64,000 nt of DNA from Hyphomicrobiales bacterium (GTDB lineage Bacteria; Pseudomonadota; Alphaproteobacteria; Rhizobiales; Rhizobiaceae): assembly GCA_900472925.1 (NCBI GenBank), contig UCJU01000019.1, positions 62,001 through 126,000 of the forward strand. The letters are read 5' to 3'. Under the pieces are notes generated by a model. That model saw only the letters and a program-made list of their open reading frames with translations, was not told where the DNA came from and did no database searches. Positions 16,428 to 26,591 of this stretch are shown here, piece after piece; position 1 is the first letter of the stretch, and each line of letters starts with the position of its first letter. The translations under genes and the position numbers were made by a program.

Positions 16428-17540
16428 ATGACAAAACTTTTCGAACCGGCCCAGGCAGGCGACATCGCACTGGCAAACCGCATCGTTATGGCACCTCTCA
16501 CCCGCAACCGCTCGCCCGGCGCAATTCCCAACAATCTGAACGCAGCGTATTACGAACAGCGCGCGAGTGCCGGCCTCATCGTCACCGAAGGCACGCCGGT
16601 GTCGCAGCAGGGACAGGGCTATGCAGACGTTCCCGGCCTTTACAAGCAGGAAGCGATCGACGGTTGGAAGGCCGTTACACAGGGCGTGCATAAGGCAGGC
16701 GGCAAGATCGTCGCACAGATCTGGCATGTCGGTCGCATCTCACACACATCGCTCCAGCCGCATGGCGGCCAGCCGGTTGCCCCTTCGCCAATCAAGGCCA
16801 ACTCCAAGACCTACATCATCAATGACGATGGCACCGGCGGCTTTGCAGAAACATCCCAGCCACGGGAAATCTCGCTGCAGGAAATTCCCGTCATTCTCGA
16901 GGATTTTCGCACTGGTGCGCGCGCCGCGATCGACGCGGGTTTCGACGGCGTGGAAATTCATGCCGCCAATGGATACCTCATCGACCAGTTCCTGAAATCC
17001 GGCACCAATCACCGCACAGATAATTACGGCGGCTCCATCGAAAACAGAGCGCGCTTCCTTCTCGAAGTCGTTGATACCGTCAGCAAGGAAATCGGCGCTG
17101 GCCGCACCGGCATCCGCTTGTCGCCGGTGACGCCTGCAAACGACATTTTCGAGGCAGACCCACAGCCGCTGTTTGAATATGTCGCACGAGAACTGGGCAG
17201 CCGTGGCCTTGCCTTCATCCATGTCATCGAAGGCGCCACCGGTGGCCCGCGTGATTTCAAGCAGGGCGACAAGCCGTTCGACTACGATGCGCTCAAAGCT
17301 GCCTACACCAACGCAGGTGGCAAGGGACTGTGGATCGCCAACAACGGTTATGACCGCGAAAGCGCGATTGCCGCGACCGAAAGCGGCAAGGCAGATGCCA
17401 TAGCCTTCGGCAAGGCTTTCATCTCCAATCCGGACCTCGTTCGCCGCCTGAAGGAAAACGCGGCTCTCAACGAGCCAAACCAGCAGACATTCTATGGCGG
17501 CGGCGCAGAGGGTTACACCGACTACCCTGCCCTCGGCTGA
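16428..17540 (+). CDS. Alkene reductase, Old Yellow Enzyme family (NemA-like)
   Basis: A 370-residue FMN TIM-barrel enzyme that reduces activated C=C bonds and nitro compounds with NADPH. Seen are the opening MAPLTRNRSPGAIPN, AQIWHVGRISH, the substrate-binding GVEIHAANGYLIDQF with HxxN, and the loop NHRTDNYGGSIENRARF. I start at MTKLFEPAQ (16428), the usual N terminus of the family; an ATG 36 bases upstream is in frame but gives an extra, unconserved stretch. Probably regulated by the adjacent ArsR protein, in the way NemR controls nemA elsewhere. Confidence 0.92.
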   Translation: MTKLFEPAQAGDIALANRIVMAPLTRNRSPGAIPNNLNAAYYEQRASAGLIVTEGTPVSQQGQGYADVPGLYKQEAIDGWKAVTQGVHKAGGKIVAQIWHVGRISHTSLQPHGGQPVAPSPIKANSKTYIINDDGTGGFAETSQPREISLQEIPVILEDFRTGARAAIDAGFDGVEIHAANGYLIDQFLKSGTNHRTDNYGGSIENRARFLLEVVDTVSKEIGAGRTGIRLSPVTPANDIFEADPQPLFEYVARELGSRGLAFIHVIEGATGGPRDFKQGDKPFDYDALKAAYTNAGGKGLWIANNGYDRESAIAATESGKADAIAFGKAFISNPDLVRRLKENAALNEPNQQTFYGGGAEGYTDYPALG

Positions 17541-17552
17541 GTGTGACAATCG

Positions 17553-17584
17553 AAAGCCGTGCTCTTCATGAGGGCGCGGCTTTT
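17553..17584 (+). terminator. Terminator after the Old Yellow Enzyme gene
   Basis: AAAGCCG (17553-17559) pairs with CGGCTTT across an imperfect inner stem, ending in TTTT. The sequence can fold on both strands, so it may also serve the convergent small gene. Confidence 0.55.
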
Positions 17585-17628
17585 CGCATAACGACGTCCG
17601 AAAATCAAATCAGACTGCGGAAACACCT

Positions 17629-17886
17629 CTATTTCTGGGCAGCGGCGATGTCCACCACTTCAGCCTCGGGTCTGTCGCCGCCCTGACTGTATTCTTCGTG
17701 CCAGCGCCCGGCTTTATCCTGATAGTTGATTTCCGTGTCTTCGTCGCCAACCTGCTGTTCGGCAGCGGCAATGCGAGCAGCTTGCAAGGCATCGGAATGC
17801 GTGGGAAATGCCTCCGAATAGGCGCCGTCCACCCGGTAGGCCCAGCCGCCATCATGCTCCACAATCTCATACACCACTTTGGTCAT
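17629..17886 (-). CDS. DUF2188 family small protein
   Basis: An 85-residue protein with the DUF2188 pattern: VYEIVEHDGGWAYRVDG followed by SEAFPTHSDALQAAR, in which a W-containing strand is followed by a helix. The function of the family is unknown. I start at the ATG at 17886, which has GAGGAA seven bases upstream; a longer reading from 17943 adds a Cys-rich stretch without conservation. It is divergent from the Ca2+/H+ antiporter gene. Confidence 0.7.
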   Translation of the reverse strand: MTKVVYEIVEHDGGWAYRVDGAYSEAFPTHSDALQAARIAAAEQQVGDEDTEINYQDKAGRWHEEYSQGGDRPEAEVVDIAAAQK

Positions 17887-18073
17887 GCACACTTCCTCCT
17901 GATACATGGAAGAAACATCGCAACCTTTGCCGCAAACGCGCATTTGAAGGACGAGAGTGCGGCATTGTCGCCATGTCCTTGCGTGTCACTATCTCCCCAA
18001 AAAGAGCAATGTGCAAATCCTGCATCTTGGTCTAACGCTACAAACAAGCACCGCATTATACGGAAGGGCGAAA

Positions 18074-19180
18074 ATGTCAGTTGTCTCCACGCTGAAACAG
18101 GAGCGCATGCTGCTGGTCGCCGTGCCCGTCGCCGTTGCAGCCTATTTGGCCGAACATGCCCTGATGGCCCAAGGCAAGACCTTGTCCTTCATTGTCGCGG
18201 CCGCACTGATCGGCATGATCATTCTGGTGTCGATGCGGGTGGCCCACCATGCCGAAATTCTCGCCCATAAGGTGGGCGACCCCTATGGCACCATGATCCT
18301 GACACTCTCGGCCGTGGCCGTCGAAGTGCTGATCCTTGCCATCATCATGAGCGAATCCACCTCGCCCACGCTTGTTCGCGACACGATCTATTCCGCTGTC
18401 ATGATCGACATCAACGGCATTCTGGGCATTGCCGCCCTGCTGGGTGGCCTTCGGCACGGCGAACAGCCCTATAACGACGATTCCGCCCGCACCTACGGGG
18501 TGATGATCCTGACCGCCATGGGCATATCCATGATCGTGCCGGAGTTCATCCCCGACGCCAAGTGGCACTATTATTCGATGTTCACCATCGGCGCGATGAT
18601 TGCGCTCTATGCGCTGTTCCTCAAGATGCAGGTCGGACCACACAGCTATTTCTTCAGCTACAGTTATCCCCGCACGGAACGGAAAAAGACCGCAGCCGAA
18701 CAGAACGCCGATGAAGAGGAAGATCATTCGGCGGCTTACTCCATCGCAGTGATCCTTGTCGGTGTGGTGTTAATCGGCATTTTGGCCGAGTTCATGTCCG
18801 CGTTTCTAAGCTTCGGGCTAGAAGGCAGTGGCGCCCCGGTCGCACTGATGGCCGTTGTGGTCGCCACCATTTCGGCAGCACCGGAGATCATGACCGCGAT
18901 GCGCTCTGCCATGCGCAACCGAATGCAGTCTGTCGTCAACATCGCCATGGGCGCGTCGCTATCCACCGTCATTCTGACAGTGCCTGTCATGGAAGGCATC
19001 GCGCTCTATACCGGCCAGCCGTTCATCATGGCCATGACGCCGGTACAGACGGTCATGGTTTTCATTACGCTGATTGTGGCAGCAATCAACCTGAATGACG
19101 GCGAGACCAACGCCATCGAAGGCATGACCCACTTCATTCTCTTCGCGACCTTCCTGATGCTGCTGTTTCTTGGATTGTAA
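18074..19180 (+). CDS. Calcium/proton antiporter (CaCA family)
   Basis: A 368-residue inner-membrane protein with about ten or eleven hydrophobic segments. Two related alpha repeats are visible, around TLSAVAVEVLILAIIMSEST (about residue 75) and VATISAAPEIMTAMRSAMRN (about residue 265), each with the conserved acidic residue for cation binding. An acidic loop, NADEEEDHS, separates the halves. The closest known group is ChaA/CAX Ca2+(Na+)/H+ antiporters. I choose the ATG at 18074, which has GGAAGGG upstream, over a longer in-frame reading from 17957. Confidence 0.85.
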   Translation: MSVVSTLKQERMLLVAVPVAVAAYLAEHALMAQGKTLSFIVAAALIGMIILVSMRVAHHAEILAHKVGDPYGTMILTLSAVAVEVLILAIIMSESTSPTLVRDTIYSAVMIDINGILGIAALLGGLRHGEQPYNDDSARTYGVMILTAMGISMIVPEFIPDAKWHYYSMFTIGAMIALYALFLKMQVGPHSYFFSYSYPRTERKKTAAEQNADEEEDHSAAYSIAVILVGVVLIGILAEFMSAFLSFGLEGSGAPVALMAVVVATISAAPEIMTAMRSAMRNRMQSVVNIAMGASLSTVILTVPVMEGIALYTGQPFIMAMTPVQTVMVFITLIVAAINLNDGETNAIEGMTHFILFATFLMLLFLGL

Positions 19181-19205
19181 CCCGGAGTGAGGCTTCAGGA
19201 ATCTC

Positions 19206-19736
19206 GTGACATATTTTTCGATAAGGCGCGCTGAGCAACATGACGCGATGGAGATCGCCAAATTGCATGTTGACGTGTGGCGTCAAACCTATCGCGATAT
19301 CGCACCACCTGCAGCATATGCCGCGCTGGATGAACAACGCAGATATGACATGTGGTCAGGAAAGCTATCAGACAGCGATTATCACCTGCACATTCTCGTT
19401 GCGGAAAACGAAGGGGAGATCGTGGGCATGGGCGCTGCAGGCCGACCGTCAGAGAGCATCTTCGGACCGAGGGCGGAGATCAAACATCTCTATATTCACC
19501 AAGGCTTCAAGAGGCGCGGTATCGGACGTAGAATTCTTTCGGATATTGCCAGCCTCATGAAAGACAGCGGTTACAACGCAGCCGCCCTCAGCGTTGTCAA
19601 AGGAAATGAGCCTGCTGAGCTCTTCTATCGCGCGCAGAAGGGACGGGTCATCGGGGAGTTTATCGATCCGGGACCAATCTGGCGCTCGCAAAACATCGTC
19701 TACGCCTGGGACGATATCAACGACCTGATATCTTGA
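19206..19736 (+). CDS. GNAT-family N-acetyltransferase
   Basis: A 176-residue acetyl-CoA-dependent acetyltransferase. Motif A, with the pyrophosphate-binding loop, is seen as LYIHQGFKRRGIGRRIL (about residues 96-112), followed by the helix and NEPAELFYR. The N-terminal IRRAEQHDAMEIAKLHVDVW is typical of the group. It starts with GTG at 19206, 25 bases after the antiporter gene. The substrate is not evident. Confidence 0.85.
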   Translation: MTYFSIRRAEQHDAMEIAKLHVDVWRQTYRDIAPPAAYAALDEQRRYDMWSGKLSDSDYHLHILVAENEGEIVGMGAAGRPSESIFGPRAEIKHLYIHQGFKRRGIGRRILSDIASLMKDSGYNAAALSVVKGNEPAELFYRAQKGRVIGEFIDPGPIWRSQNIVYAWDDINDLIS

Positions 19737-19747
19737 TCATAACAAAA

Positions 19748-19775
19748 AAGCCCGGCATCGCTGCCGGGCTTCTCT
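19748..19775. terminator. Terminator between GNAT gene and aspartate aminotransferase
   Basis: AAGCCCGGC ATCGCT GCCGGGCTT, with an A run before and a T-rich run after, so it can work for both convergent genes. Confidence 0.75.
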
Positions 19776-19790
19776 TCATTCGATCAATGA

Positions 19791-21122
<1,332 letters not shown>

Positions 21123-21178
21123 TTAAGAATTGCTTAACTAGCCCGTAACACTTTCCATGCTATGCTCCAGAGGTTGGG

Positions 21179-22117
21179 GTGATTTCCGGATACGACGCCA
21201 TGGCAGCGAAAAGCATTTTTTCGAATCTCGCGCGTGAAACCGATGGCTCGTGGTCTACGACCTACGCGCCTTACACGCTGAAATCCGCGTTGCAACCCAT
21301 CTTCCGTCGCCTGTCGGACGGCCGCTTCGACATTGATTCCTTCGAGGGCCTCGTTCGCCCCTATCACGGTGCGGAACTTGTCTCGCCAGCACAATTGTTC
21401 GCGCAGGTGCGCCCGGATGATATCGAGGCGATCGACAGCATCCTGCGCACAATCCACATTCTCAACACAGGTGCGCTGGAACGATCCCGCGCCCGCATCT
21501 TCGTCAATTTCCATCCAGGCCTGTTCCGCACGCCCGCCAAGATGCGGCAGGAAGTGGAGCGCATGCGGCTGTCCGCGCACGAGGCCGGCATGTCCCCCGA
21601 CCGGATCGTTTGCGAAATCGCCGAGAAAAATGCCTCCGACGCAAGACTGGTGGCGGATTTCGCCGGCCACATGCGCGAGATGGGGTTCCGCGTCGCGATT
21701 GCCGATTATGGCGCAGGCGATTCCGATATCGAACGCGTGAAACTCATCAAGCCCGACTACGTCAAGTTCGAAGCGTCATGGGCGCGCCACTTCATGCGCA
21801 ATTCCGCCGGTGCAGCCCTCATCCGCGTCATCGTGGATCAGTTTGTGCGTGAAGGAATAGAGCCTGTTTTCGAGGCGCTCGAAGACAGGCAGGAGATCGA
21901 TCTGTGTCTCGATCTCGGCGTTGCGCTGATGCAGGGCTACGCCTTGGCAAAACCCGAGCTGGCACCGACAAGCTTCAACGAACGCTTTCCAGAGCTGCTG
22001 GGATCAAGCCGATCCGCTGTTTTCCGCCCCCCGCCCGATGGCCTTTCTCCGCTTACACCGGGACATGAGCCGCGCGGCCTAAAACCCGTCCGCACCTTCG
22101 GAAAACGTGGTATTTGA
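21179..22117 (+). CDS. EAL-domain protein with degenerate catalytic site
   Basis: A 312-residue protein made almost entirely of one EAL domain. Compared with active c-di-GMP phosphodiesterases, EAL is EGL (FEGLVRP), the Asn (VNFHP), the Glu (CEIAEK), the Lys (YVKFE) and the last Glu (FEALED) are kept, but the DDFGTG loop reads ADYGAG, so the first metal-binding Asp is lost. It is therefore probably an inactive binding protein or regulator. No signal peptide or membrane segment is seen. The start is GTG at 21179 or ATG at 21200. Confidence 0.8.
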   Translation: MISGYDAMAAKSIFSNLARETDGSWSTTYAPYTLKSALQPIFRRLSDGRFDIDSFEGLVRPYHGAELVSPAQLFAQVRPDDIEAIDSILRTIHILNTGALERSRARIFVNFHPGLFRTPAKMRQEVERMRLSAHEAGMSPDRIVCEIAEKNASDARLVADFAGHMREMGFRVAIADYGAGDSDIERVKLIKPDYVKFEASWARHFMRNSAGAALIRVIVDQFVREGIEPVFEALEDRQEIDLCLDLGVALMQGYALAKPELAPTSFNERFPELLGSSRSAVFRPPPDGLSPLTPGHEPRGLKPVRTFGKRGI

Positions 22118-22300
22118 CCCTCATTTAATTGCTGTTAACCGGCGCCTTGATATCGCCACAATAAATACGCCGGACTGTCTGAATTCGGTCCAGAAGACGT
22201 CCACTTCGAAGCCTCTTTTACGCATGTCGCAAGACGCAGAAACAATGCGTCGTGACGCATCAAAAAAGCAGGCGAGAAAGAGGGAAAAGGGACCGGACCA

Positions 22301-22612
22301 ATGTTTCTCAATGATCGGAAATCGGCAGACCGGCTGAGAACACAACGAATGCTTTTTTCGGCGTGGATGGCACTGGCAGCACTCACCGTTATCATCACCA
22401 TGGCGGCAGGATTGGTGACCTCGGCCCACGCATCCGAAGCAGTCGACTATATCCAAACCTCGTCAATCGCGTCCGCTCCCATCTCCAAAGCCTCAGACCG
22501 TATTTTCGTGATCGTTCTCGTGGTGACCGGCTTCCTCACCATGGCAGTTGGCGGCATTGTTATGACCATGAACAGCATCCGCGAAACCTACGCCCGTCAC
22601 CGCCGCGACTGA
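22301..22612 (+). CDS. Small membrane protein of unknown function
   Basis: A 103-residue protein. A basic N terminus precedes a first hydrophobic segment (about residues 20-43, ending ATSAHA-like and possibly a signal peptide) and a second one follows at about 68-90 (FVIVLVVTGFLTMAVGGIVM). The C terminus is basic (YARHRRD). I do not recognise a family. It stands alone between the EAL protein and the DMT transporter. Confidence 0.55.
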   Translation: MFLNDRKSADRLRTQRMLFSAWMALAALTVIITMAAGLVTSAHASEAVDYIQTSSIASAPISKASDRIFVIVLVVTGFLTMAVGGIVMTMNSIRETYARHRRD

Positions 22613-22742
22613 TCACCCGCGCGCGCCTTGCCGCCTTGCTCCTTTGCTGGTAGAGCAACGCCAAATCGGCATATAGCCAAATCCAATACAGTTTCGGTCG
22701 CAAAGGGTGCGCAAAGCGCAGCCTTTTGCATTTGGTGATCCC

Positions 22743-23645
22743 ATGAAACGCATTCAGGCCAACCTCGTTCTCTTGCTTGCGGCCGCGATCTGGGGTGGAG
22801 GTTTCGTCGCGCAATCGACAGCGATGGCAACGATGGGGCCTTTCTGGTTCGTCGGCCTGCGCTTTGCCATCGCGGCACTGGCCGTCCTGCCCTTCGCCAT
22901 GATCGAAACCCGCCGCATGACTGCGCCGCCAAGCCGTGGCGAGTTCAAAGCATTCGGCCTCGTCGGCCTGGCGCTCTTTATGGGCGCGACGACACAGCAG
23001 GTCGGCCTGCTGACGACATCTGTCACCAATTCCAGCTTTCTCACAGCGCTTTACGTCATCTTCGTGCCCGTTATCGCCGTCATCATCTACCGCCGCCACC
23101 CACACTGGGTGGTGTGGCCGGGCGCGCTGATGATGCTAGCAGGCATATACCTGCTTTCTGGCGGCGCCATCACACGCCTGACGACCGGAGATTTTCTGAG
23201 TATTGTCTGCGCCTTCTTCTGGGCCATCCAGATTACCCTCGCCGGACGCTACGTCACCCAGAGCAACAGGCCGCTTGCCCTGTCCTGCACCCAGTTTGCA
23301 GTCTGCGCCGTCCTTTCCATGCTGATCGGCGCAGCTATCGAGCCGGTCAACTACGAAGCCATCGCGTCTTCCATTACGGAAATCCTCTATGTCGGGCTGG
23401 TGTCATCAGGGCTGGCTTTCGTCTTGCAGGTTATTGGTCAGCGCTACACGACGGCACCGCAGGCCGCGATCTTTCTTTCGTCGGAAGCACTGTTCGGGGC
23501 GCTTTTTGCTGCTATATTTCTGAAGGAAACGATTCCAGCTGCGGGATATACTGGCTGCGCCCTCATTTTTGCTGCTATACTGCTGGTGGAACTGGTTCCG
23601 GAAATCTCCAAACGTCGCGCAAGCAGCGTCACATCAGATATATAA
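22743..23645 (+). CDS. EamA-domain DMT-superfamily transporter
   Basis: A 300-residue membrane protein with about ten hydrophobic helices in two EamA repeats. The first begins LLLAAAIWGGGFVAQ, the second around FFWAIQITLAGRYV. The family exports amino acids, nucleobases and other metabolites; the substrate cannot be predicted. The C terminus ends in a short basic tail (KRRAS). The ATG at 22743 begins the first helix and is preferred to a longer upstream reading. Confidence 0.87.
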   Translation: MKRIQANLVLLLAAAIWGGGFVAQSTAMATMGPFWFVGLRFAIAALAVLPFAMIETRRMTAPPSRGEFKAFGLVGLALFMGATTQQVGLLTTSVTNSSFLTALYVIFVPVIAVIIYRRHPHWVVWPGALMMLAGIYLLSGGAITRLTTGDFLSIVCAFFWAIQITLAGRYVTQSNRPLALSCTQFAVCAVLSMLIGAAIEPVNYEAIASSITEILYVGLVSSGLAFVLQVIGQRYTTAPQAAIFLSSEALFGALFAAIFLKETIPAAGYTGCALIFAAILLVELVPEISKRRASSVTSDI

Positions 23646-24082
23646 GCACTCTACGTTTTTATCGCCAAAGCAATTCCACTCTTTTCACGCGAAAATAGCC
23701 GTAAAATAGCTACGTCAACGATGATTTCGTTTCCCGACAGCCGGGCCGTGAGAAAAATTCTGCCTGACCTGCCCCAACCGTTTCGCAGCACCCTGCGAAG
23801 CGTGAAAAAACCGTGAAAACTTTTGCTTGCCAATTCAAAATAAACACAGCAATCTGTTGCGGTTCGGGCAATTTGCGAGCATGGGAAGGCCTATAAACAA
23901 ATGCATCGGGGACGTAATACTCCGAGCGGCGGGGACAAAATAACGTTGAGCAGAACGTCAAAAGCTTTCCACGCGATGGTTCACTTTCTCAATTATCGAA
24001 AACTGCCTGCCGTACGCCCTTGCGGGCAAAACTGTAATGCTGCCTGGAGCTGAACACGGGCAGAGCGAAAAGGACCTGATGC
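23646..24082. other. Intergenic region and probable long cspA leader (437 bases)
   Basis: No protein-like frame is visible on either strand. The 3' part is A/T-rich and then carries small hairpins (for example GCCC TTGC GGGC near 24020) just before the cold-shock gene, which would suit the long structured leader common in csp mRNAs. I could not place a convincing promoter. Confidence 0.4.
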
Positions 24083-24298
24083 ATGGCCGAGACTGGCACC
24101 GTTAAATTCTTCAATACCGACAAGGGCTTCGGCTTCATCAAGCCAGACAATGGTGGCGCCGATATCTTTGTTCACATCTCTGCCGTACAGGCTTCTGGCC
24201 TGTCCGCTCTTTCAGAAAACCAGAAAGTGAGCTTCGACACTGAACCGGATCGTCGCGGCAAGGGACCGAAAGCAGTCAATCTGCAGATTGATGGCTGA
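24083..24298 (+). CDS. Cold-shock protein, CspA family
   Basis: A 71-residue single cold-shock domain. RNP1 is KGFGFIKP (residues 14-21) and RNP2 is IFVHISAV (28-35), both intact; it binds single-stranded RNA and acts as an RNA chaperone. The N terminus GTVKFFNTDKGFGFI is typical. It has its own long leader and a strong terminator, so it is monocistronic. Confidence 0.95.
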   Translation: MAETGTVKFFNTDKGFGFIKPDNGGADIFVHISAVQASGLSALSENQKVSFDTEPDRRGKGPKAVNLQIDG

Positions 24299-24325
24299 AC
24301 CCTGACGACTTTCTCTTCTCGTTGA

Positions 24326-24352
24326 AGCCCGGCAGGAATGCCGGGTTTTTTT
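24326..24352 (+). terminator. Terminator of the cold-shock gene
   Basis: CCCGGCA GGAA TGCCGGG followed by seven Ts, 30 bases after the stop codon. Confidence 0.85.
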
Positions 24353-24410
24353 GGTTTTGAGAGCGGGAATAAGGGCTCAAGGCGAACCGCCCGCTTTCAT
24401 CGGAAGAGTA

Positions 24411-25058
24411 TCAATAAACGCCTTGCAAATACGGGTTCGTCCGGCGCTCTTCGCCGATGCGCCCGCCGGGGCCATGGCCGCAGATGAAGCCGACCTCGTC
24501 TCCCAGCGGCAGAACCTTGTCGCGTATCGACGCCAGCAATTGCTCATGGTTGCCACCGGGAAGATCGGTGCGACCGATAGAGCCACTGAACAAAACGTCG
24601 CCCACATGGGCAAACCCTTGCGCACGGTTGTAATAGATGACATGGCCCGGCGCATGGCCGGGGCAATGAAAGACCTCGAAATGGTGGTCGCCGAACGAAA
24701 CGGTGTCGCCATCCTTCAGCCAACGATCCGGCAGCACGTTTTGAAGCCCGGGAATACCGTATTTTTCGGCCTGAACCTCGATGCGTTCCAGCAGCGGCTT
24801 GTCATCCTCATGCGGACCGATGATCGGCAGCAACAGCTTTTCCTTCATCTCCTTGGCACCGCCAGCATGGTCGAGATGGCCGTGCGTCAGCCATATTTCT
24901 TTCAGCGTGATGCCATTTTCGGTGACTGTCTGGATGATCACATCCACATCGCCGCCGGGATCGACGACCACGCCTTCTTTCGTATCTTCATCGAAGAGAA
25001 TGGTGCAGTTCTGCTGAAACGGCGTTACGGGAACGATGCCCGCCTGTAACTTGCCCAT
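24411..25058 (-). CDS. Metallo-beta-lactamase-fold hydrolase (glyoxalase II-like, YcbL type)
   Basis: A 215-residue protein. The zinc motif THGHLDHAGG (about residues 56-65), a later His in CPGHAPGH and the Asp in HVGDVLFSGSIGRTD are all present, placing it with small GloB-like thioester hydrolases such as YcbL. The start is the ATG at 25058 with GGAAGAG upstream; a reading nine codons longer lacks a ribosome binding site. It stands alone on the minus strand. Confidence 0.88.
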   Translation of the reverse strand: MGKLQAGIVPVTPFQQNCTILFDEDTKEGVVVDPGGDVDVIIQTVTENGITLKEIWLTHGHLDHAGGAKEMKEKLLLPIIGPHEDDKPLLERIEVQAEKYGIPGLQNVLPDRWLKDGDTVSFGDHHFEVFHCPGHAPGHVIYYNRAQGFAHVGDVLFSGSIGRTDLPGGNHEQLLASIRDKVLPLGDEVGFICGHGPGGRIGEERRTNPYLQGVY

Positions 25059-25256
25059 GATCTCTTCCTTCCACTGATTAAACACCCGCCCTCTATAAAT
25101 GGGCAGGCTCTATGGCACAACAAAGTGCAGGCTATGGACGGGATTTACGTCGAAAAAGACGCAGGTTCCCCGCACCTGCCGATGGCAACAATCACAAAAA
25201 CGGGAACAGACAGGACAGTCACGCGTTCTTGCCCCAGTCTTCAAAGGAGCGAGACA

Positions 25257-25856
25257 ATGGACAAGAAGCTGAAACTTATGATTGCCGGTGGCGCATTTGC
25301 GCTGATGGCTGGATATGCGAATGCAGCGATGGTTGCGACCACGGCCTCGGACCTTTCGGTACGGTCAGGTCCCGGTGAGGACTATCCTGAAGTGGGTCTT
25401 GCCACCCGCGGCAGCGATGCTGTTCTCGACGGATGCATCGATGGCAGCGCATGGTGTCGCGTTGAGGTGAACGGCCTTCGCGGCTGGGCAAATGCCGATT
25501 ATCTCAACGTGATGTACGAAGGCGCGCCTGTTATCCTTCGTGAGCGCCGTGCGGACGTCAACGTCCCCGTCGTAACCTACGAAAAGACATCGAGCGCGCA
25601 GGCCGAGCCAAATCCTGGCGATCCTAACCTCGGTCGTGTCGGTGAAGTCGATCCACCTGAAAACGTGATGACCTACATCGACCAGCATCCCGGCGAGCCC
25701 GTCAGCATCGACGGTGATGTCGTTATTGGCTCTACCGTTCCCGCTGGAACTCGGATGATGGAAGTTCCCGACTATGAGTACCGTTACGTTCGTGTCAACG
25801 ACCGTGCCGTTCTCGTAGAGCCAAAGACACGTCGTGTCGTTTACGTCTACGAGTAA
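25257..25856 (+). CDS. Exported SH3-domain protein with DUF1236
   Basis: A 199-residue protein with a Sec signal peptide (KKLKLMIAGGAFALMAGYANA, cut after about residue 23). Next comes a bacterial SH3 domain (DLSVRSGPGEDYPEVG to WANADYL, residues 32-85), and at the C terminus a DUF1236-type segment (YRYVRVNDRAVLVEP...VVYVYE). It is probably periplasmic and may bind peptidoglycan (inference). AAAGGAG precedes the ATG, which rules out the longer frame from 25125. It has its own terminator. Confidence 0.8.
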   Translation: MDKKLKLMIAGGAFALMAGYANAAMVATTASDLSVRSGPGEDYPEVGLATRGSDAVLDGCIDGSAWCRVEVNGLRGWANADYLNVMYEGAPVILRERRADVNVPVVTYEKTSSAQAEPNPGDPNLGRVGEVDPPENVMTYIDQHPGEPVSIDGDVVIGSTVPAGTRMMEVPDYEYRYVRVNDRAVLVEPKTRRVVYVYE

Positions 25857-25881
25857 GCGCCTGACACCACGATCTGACGTG

Positions 25882-25909
25882 AGAGCGCGGCCTGTCCGCG
25901 CTCTTTTTG
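25882..25909 (+). terminator. Terminator after the SH3/DUF1236 gene
   Basis: AGAGCGCGG CCTGT CCGCGCTCT followed by a short T run: a perfect nine-base stem. Confidence 0.85.
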
Positions 25910-26076
25910 CGTTTGTAGGCTTGAGGAGACATAATCATATTGATGTCCGACCGACGTCATATTATCGATCGCAACACAAAATGATCGCCTCAATGCTCCC
26001 GTTCGCCATATTTTCGGGTAGTGTCGCAGCGTTGCGTAGAAGCCCACCTTGTGGATGAGCAAAATAAGGAGCGAAA

Positions 26077-26589
26077 GTGCCTGCCCAGTCGATGAAAAAG
26101 GCCGCCGTCAAACAAACTCCGGCTCTTCCGCACGTCGATGACGGCAAGATCGACTTCGATACAATTGAGGCATTCTTCTTTGCTTATCGTGATTTCGTTT
26201 CCGACCCGGATGTCATTCTATCCAAGCTGGACTACGGCAGGGCACACCACCGGGTCGTTTATTTTGTCTGCCGTCAGCCGGGCATGACGGTGGCGGATCT
26301 GCTGGAAACCTTGCAGATCACCAAGCAGAGCTTGGCGCGCGTGTTGAAGCAACTCATCGACGATGGCTATATTCGTCAGATGGCCGGGCCGGAAGATCGT
26401 CGCCAACGCAGGCTCTACCCCACACTCACAGGCCGCGAACTGGCATTGGCGCTGAGCGACCCGCAATCACGCCGCATTGACCGTGCACTTGCGGCCATGC
26501 AGCCGGAGGCCCGGGCCTGCGTGCGCGAGTTTCTGGCGCGCATGCGTGATCCTGCAACCGATGCCCTCCCGATCGAGGCGAAGGAGTAA
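26077..26589 (+). CDS. petP: MarR-family regulator, PetP-like
   Basis: A 170-residue winged-helix protein. The recognition helix is TKQSLARVLKQLIDDGYI (about residues 86-103) and the wing GPEDRRQRRLYPTLTG is a typical MarR wing. It starts with GTG at 26077 behind AAGGAG, and is followed after two bases by an OmpR-type response regulator. This MarR plus OmpR pair matches petP-petR of Rhodobacter capsulatus, where both are required for cytochrome bc1 synthesis; orthology here is inferred from the order and family. Confidence 0.72.
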   Translation: MPAQSMKKAAVKQTPALPHVDDGKIDFDTIEAFFFAYRDFVSDPDVILSKLDYGRAHHRVVYFVCRQPGMTVADLLETLQITKQSLARVLKQLIDDGYIRQMAGPEDRRQRRLYPTLTGRELALALSDPQSRRIDRALAAMQPEARACVREFLARMRDPATDALPIEAKE

Positions 26590-26591
26590 CG

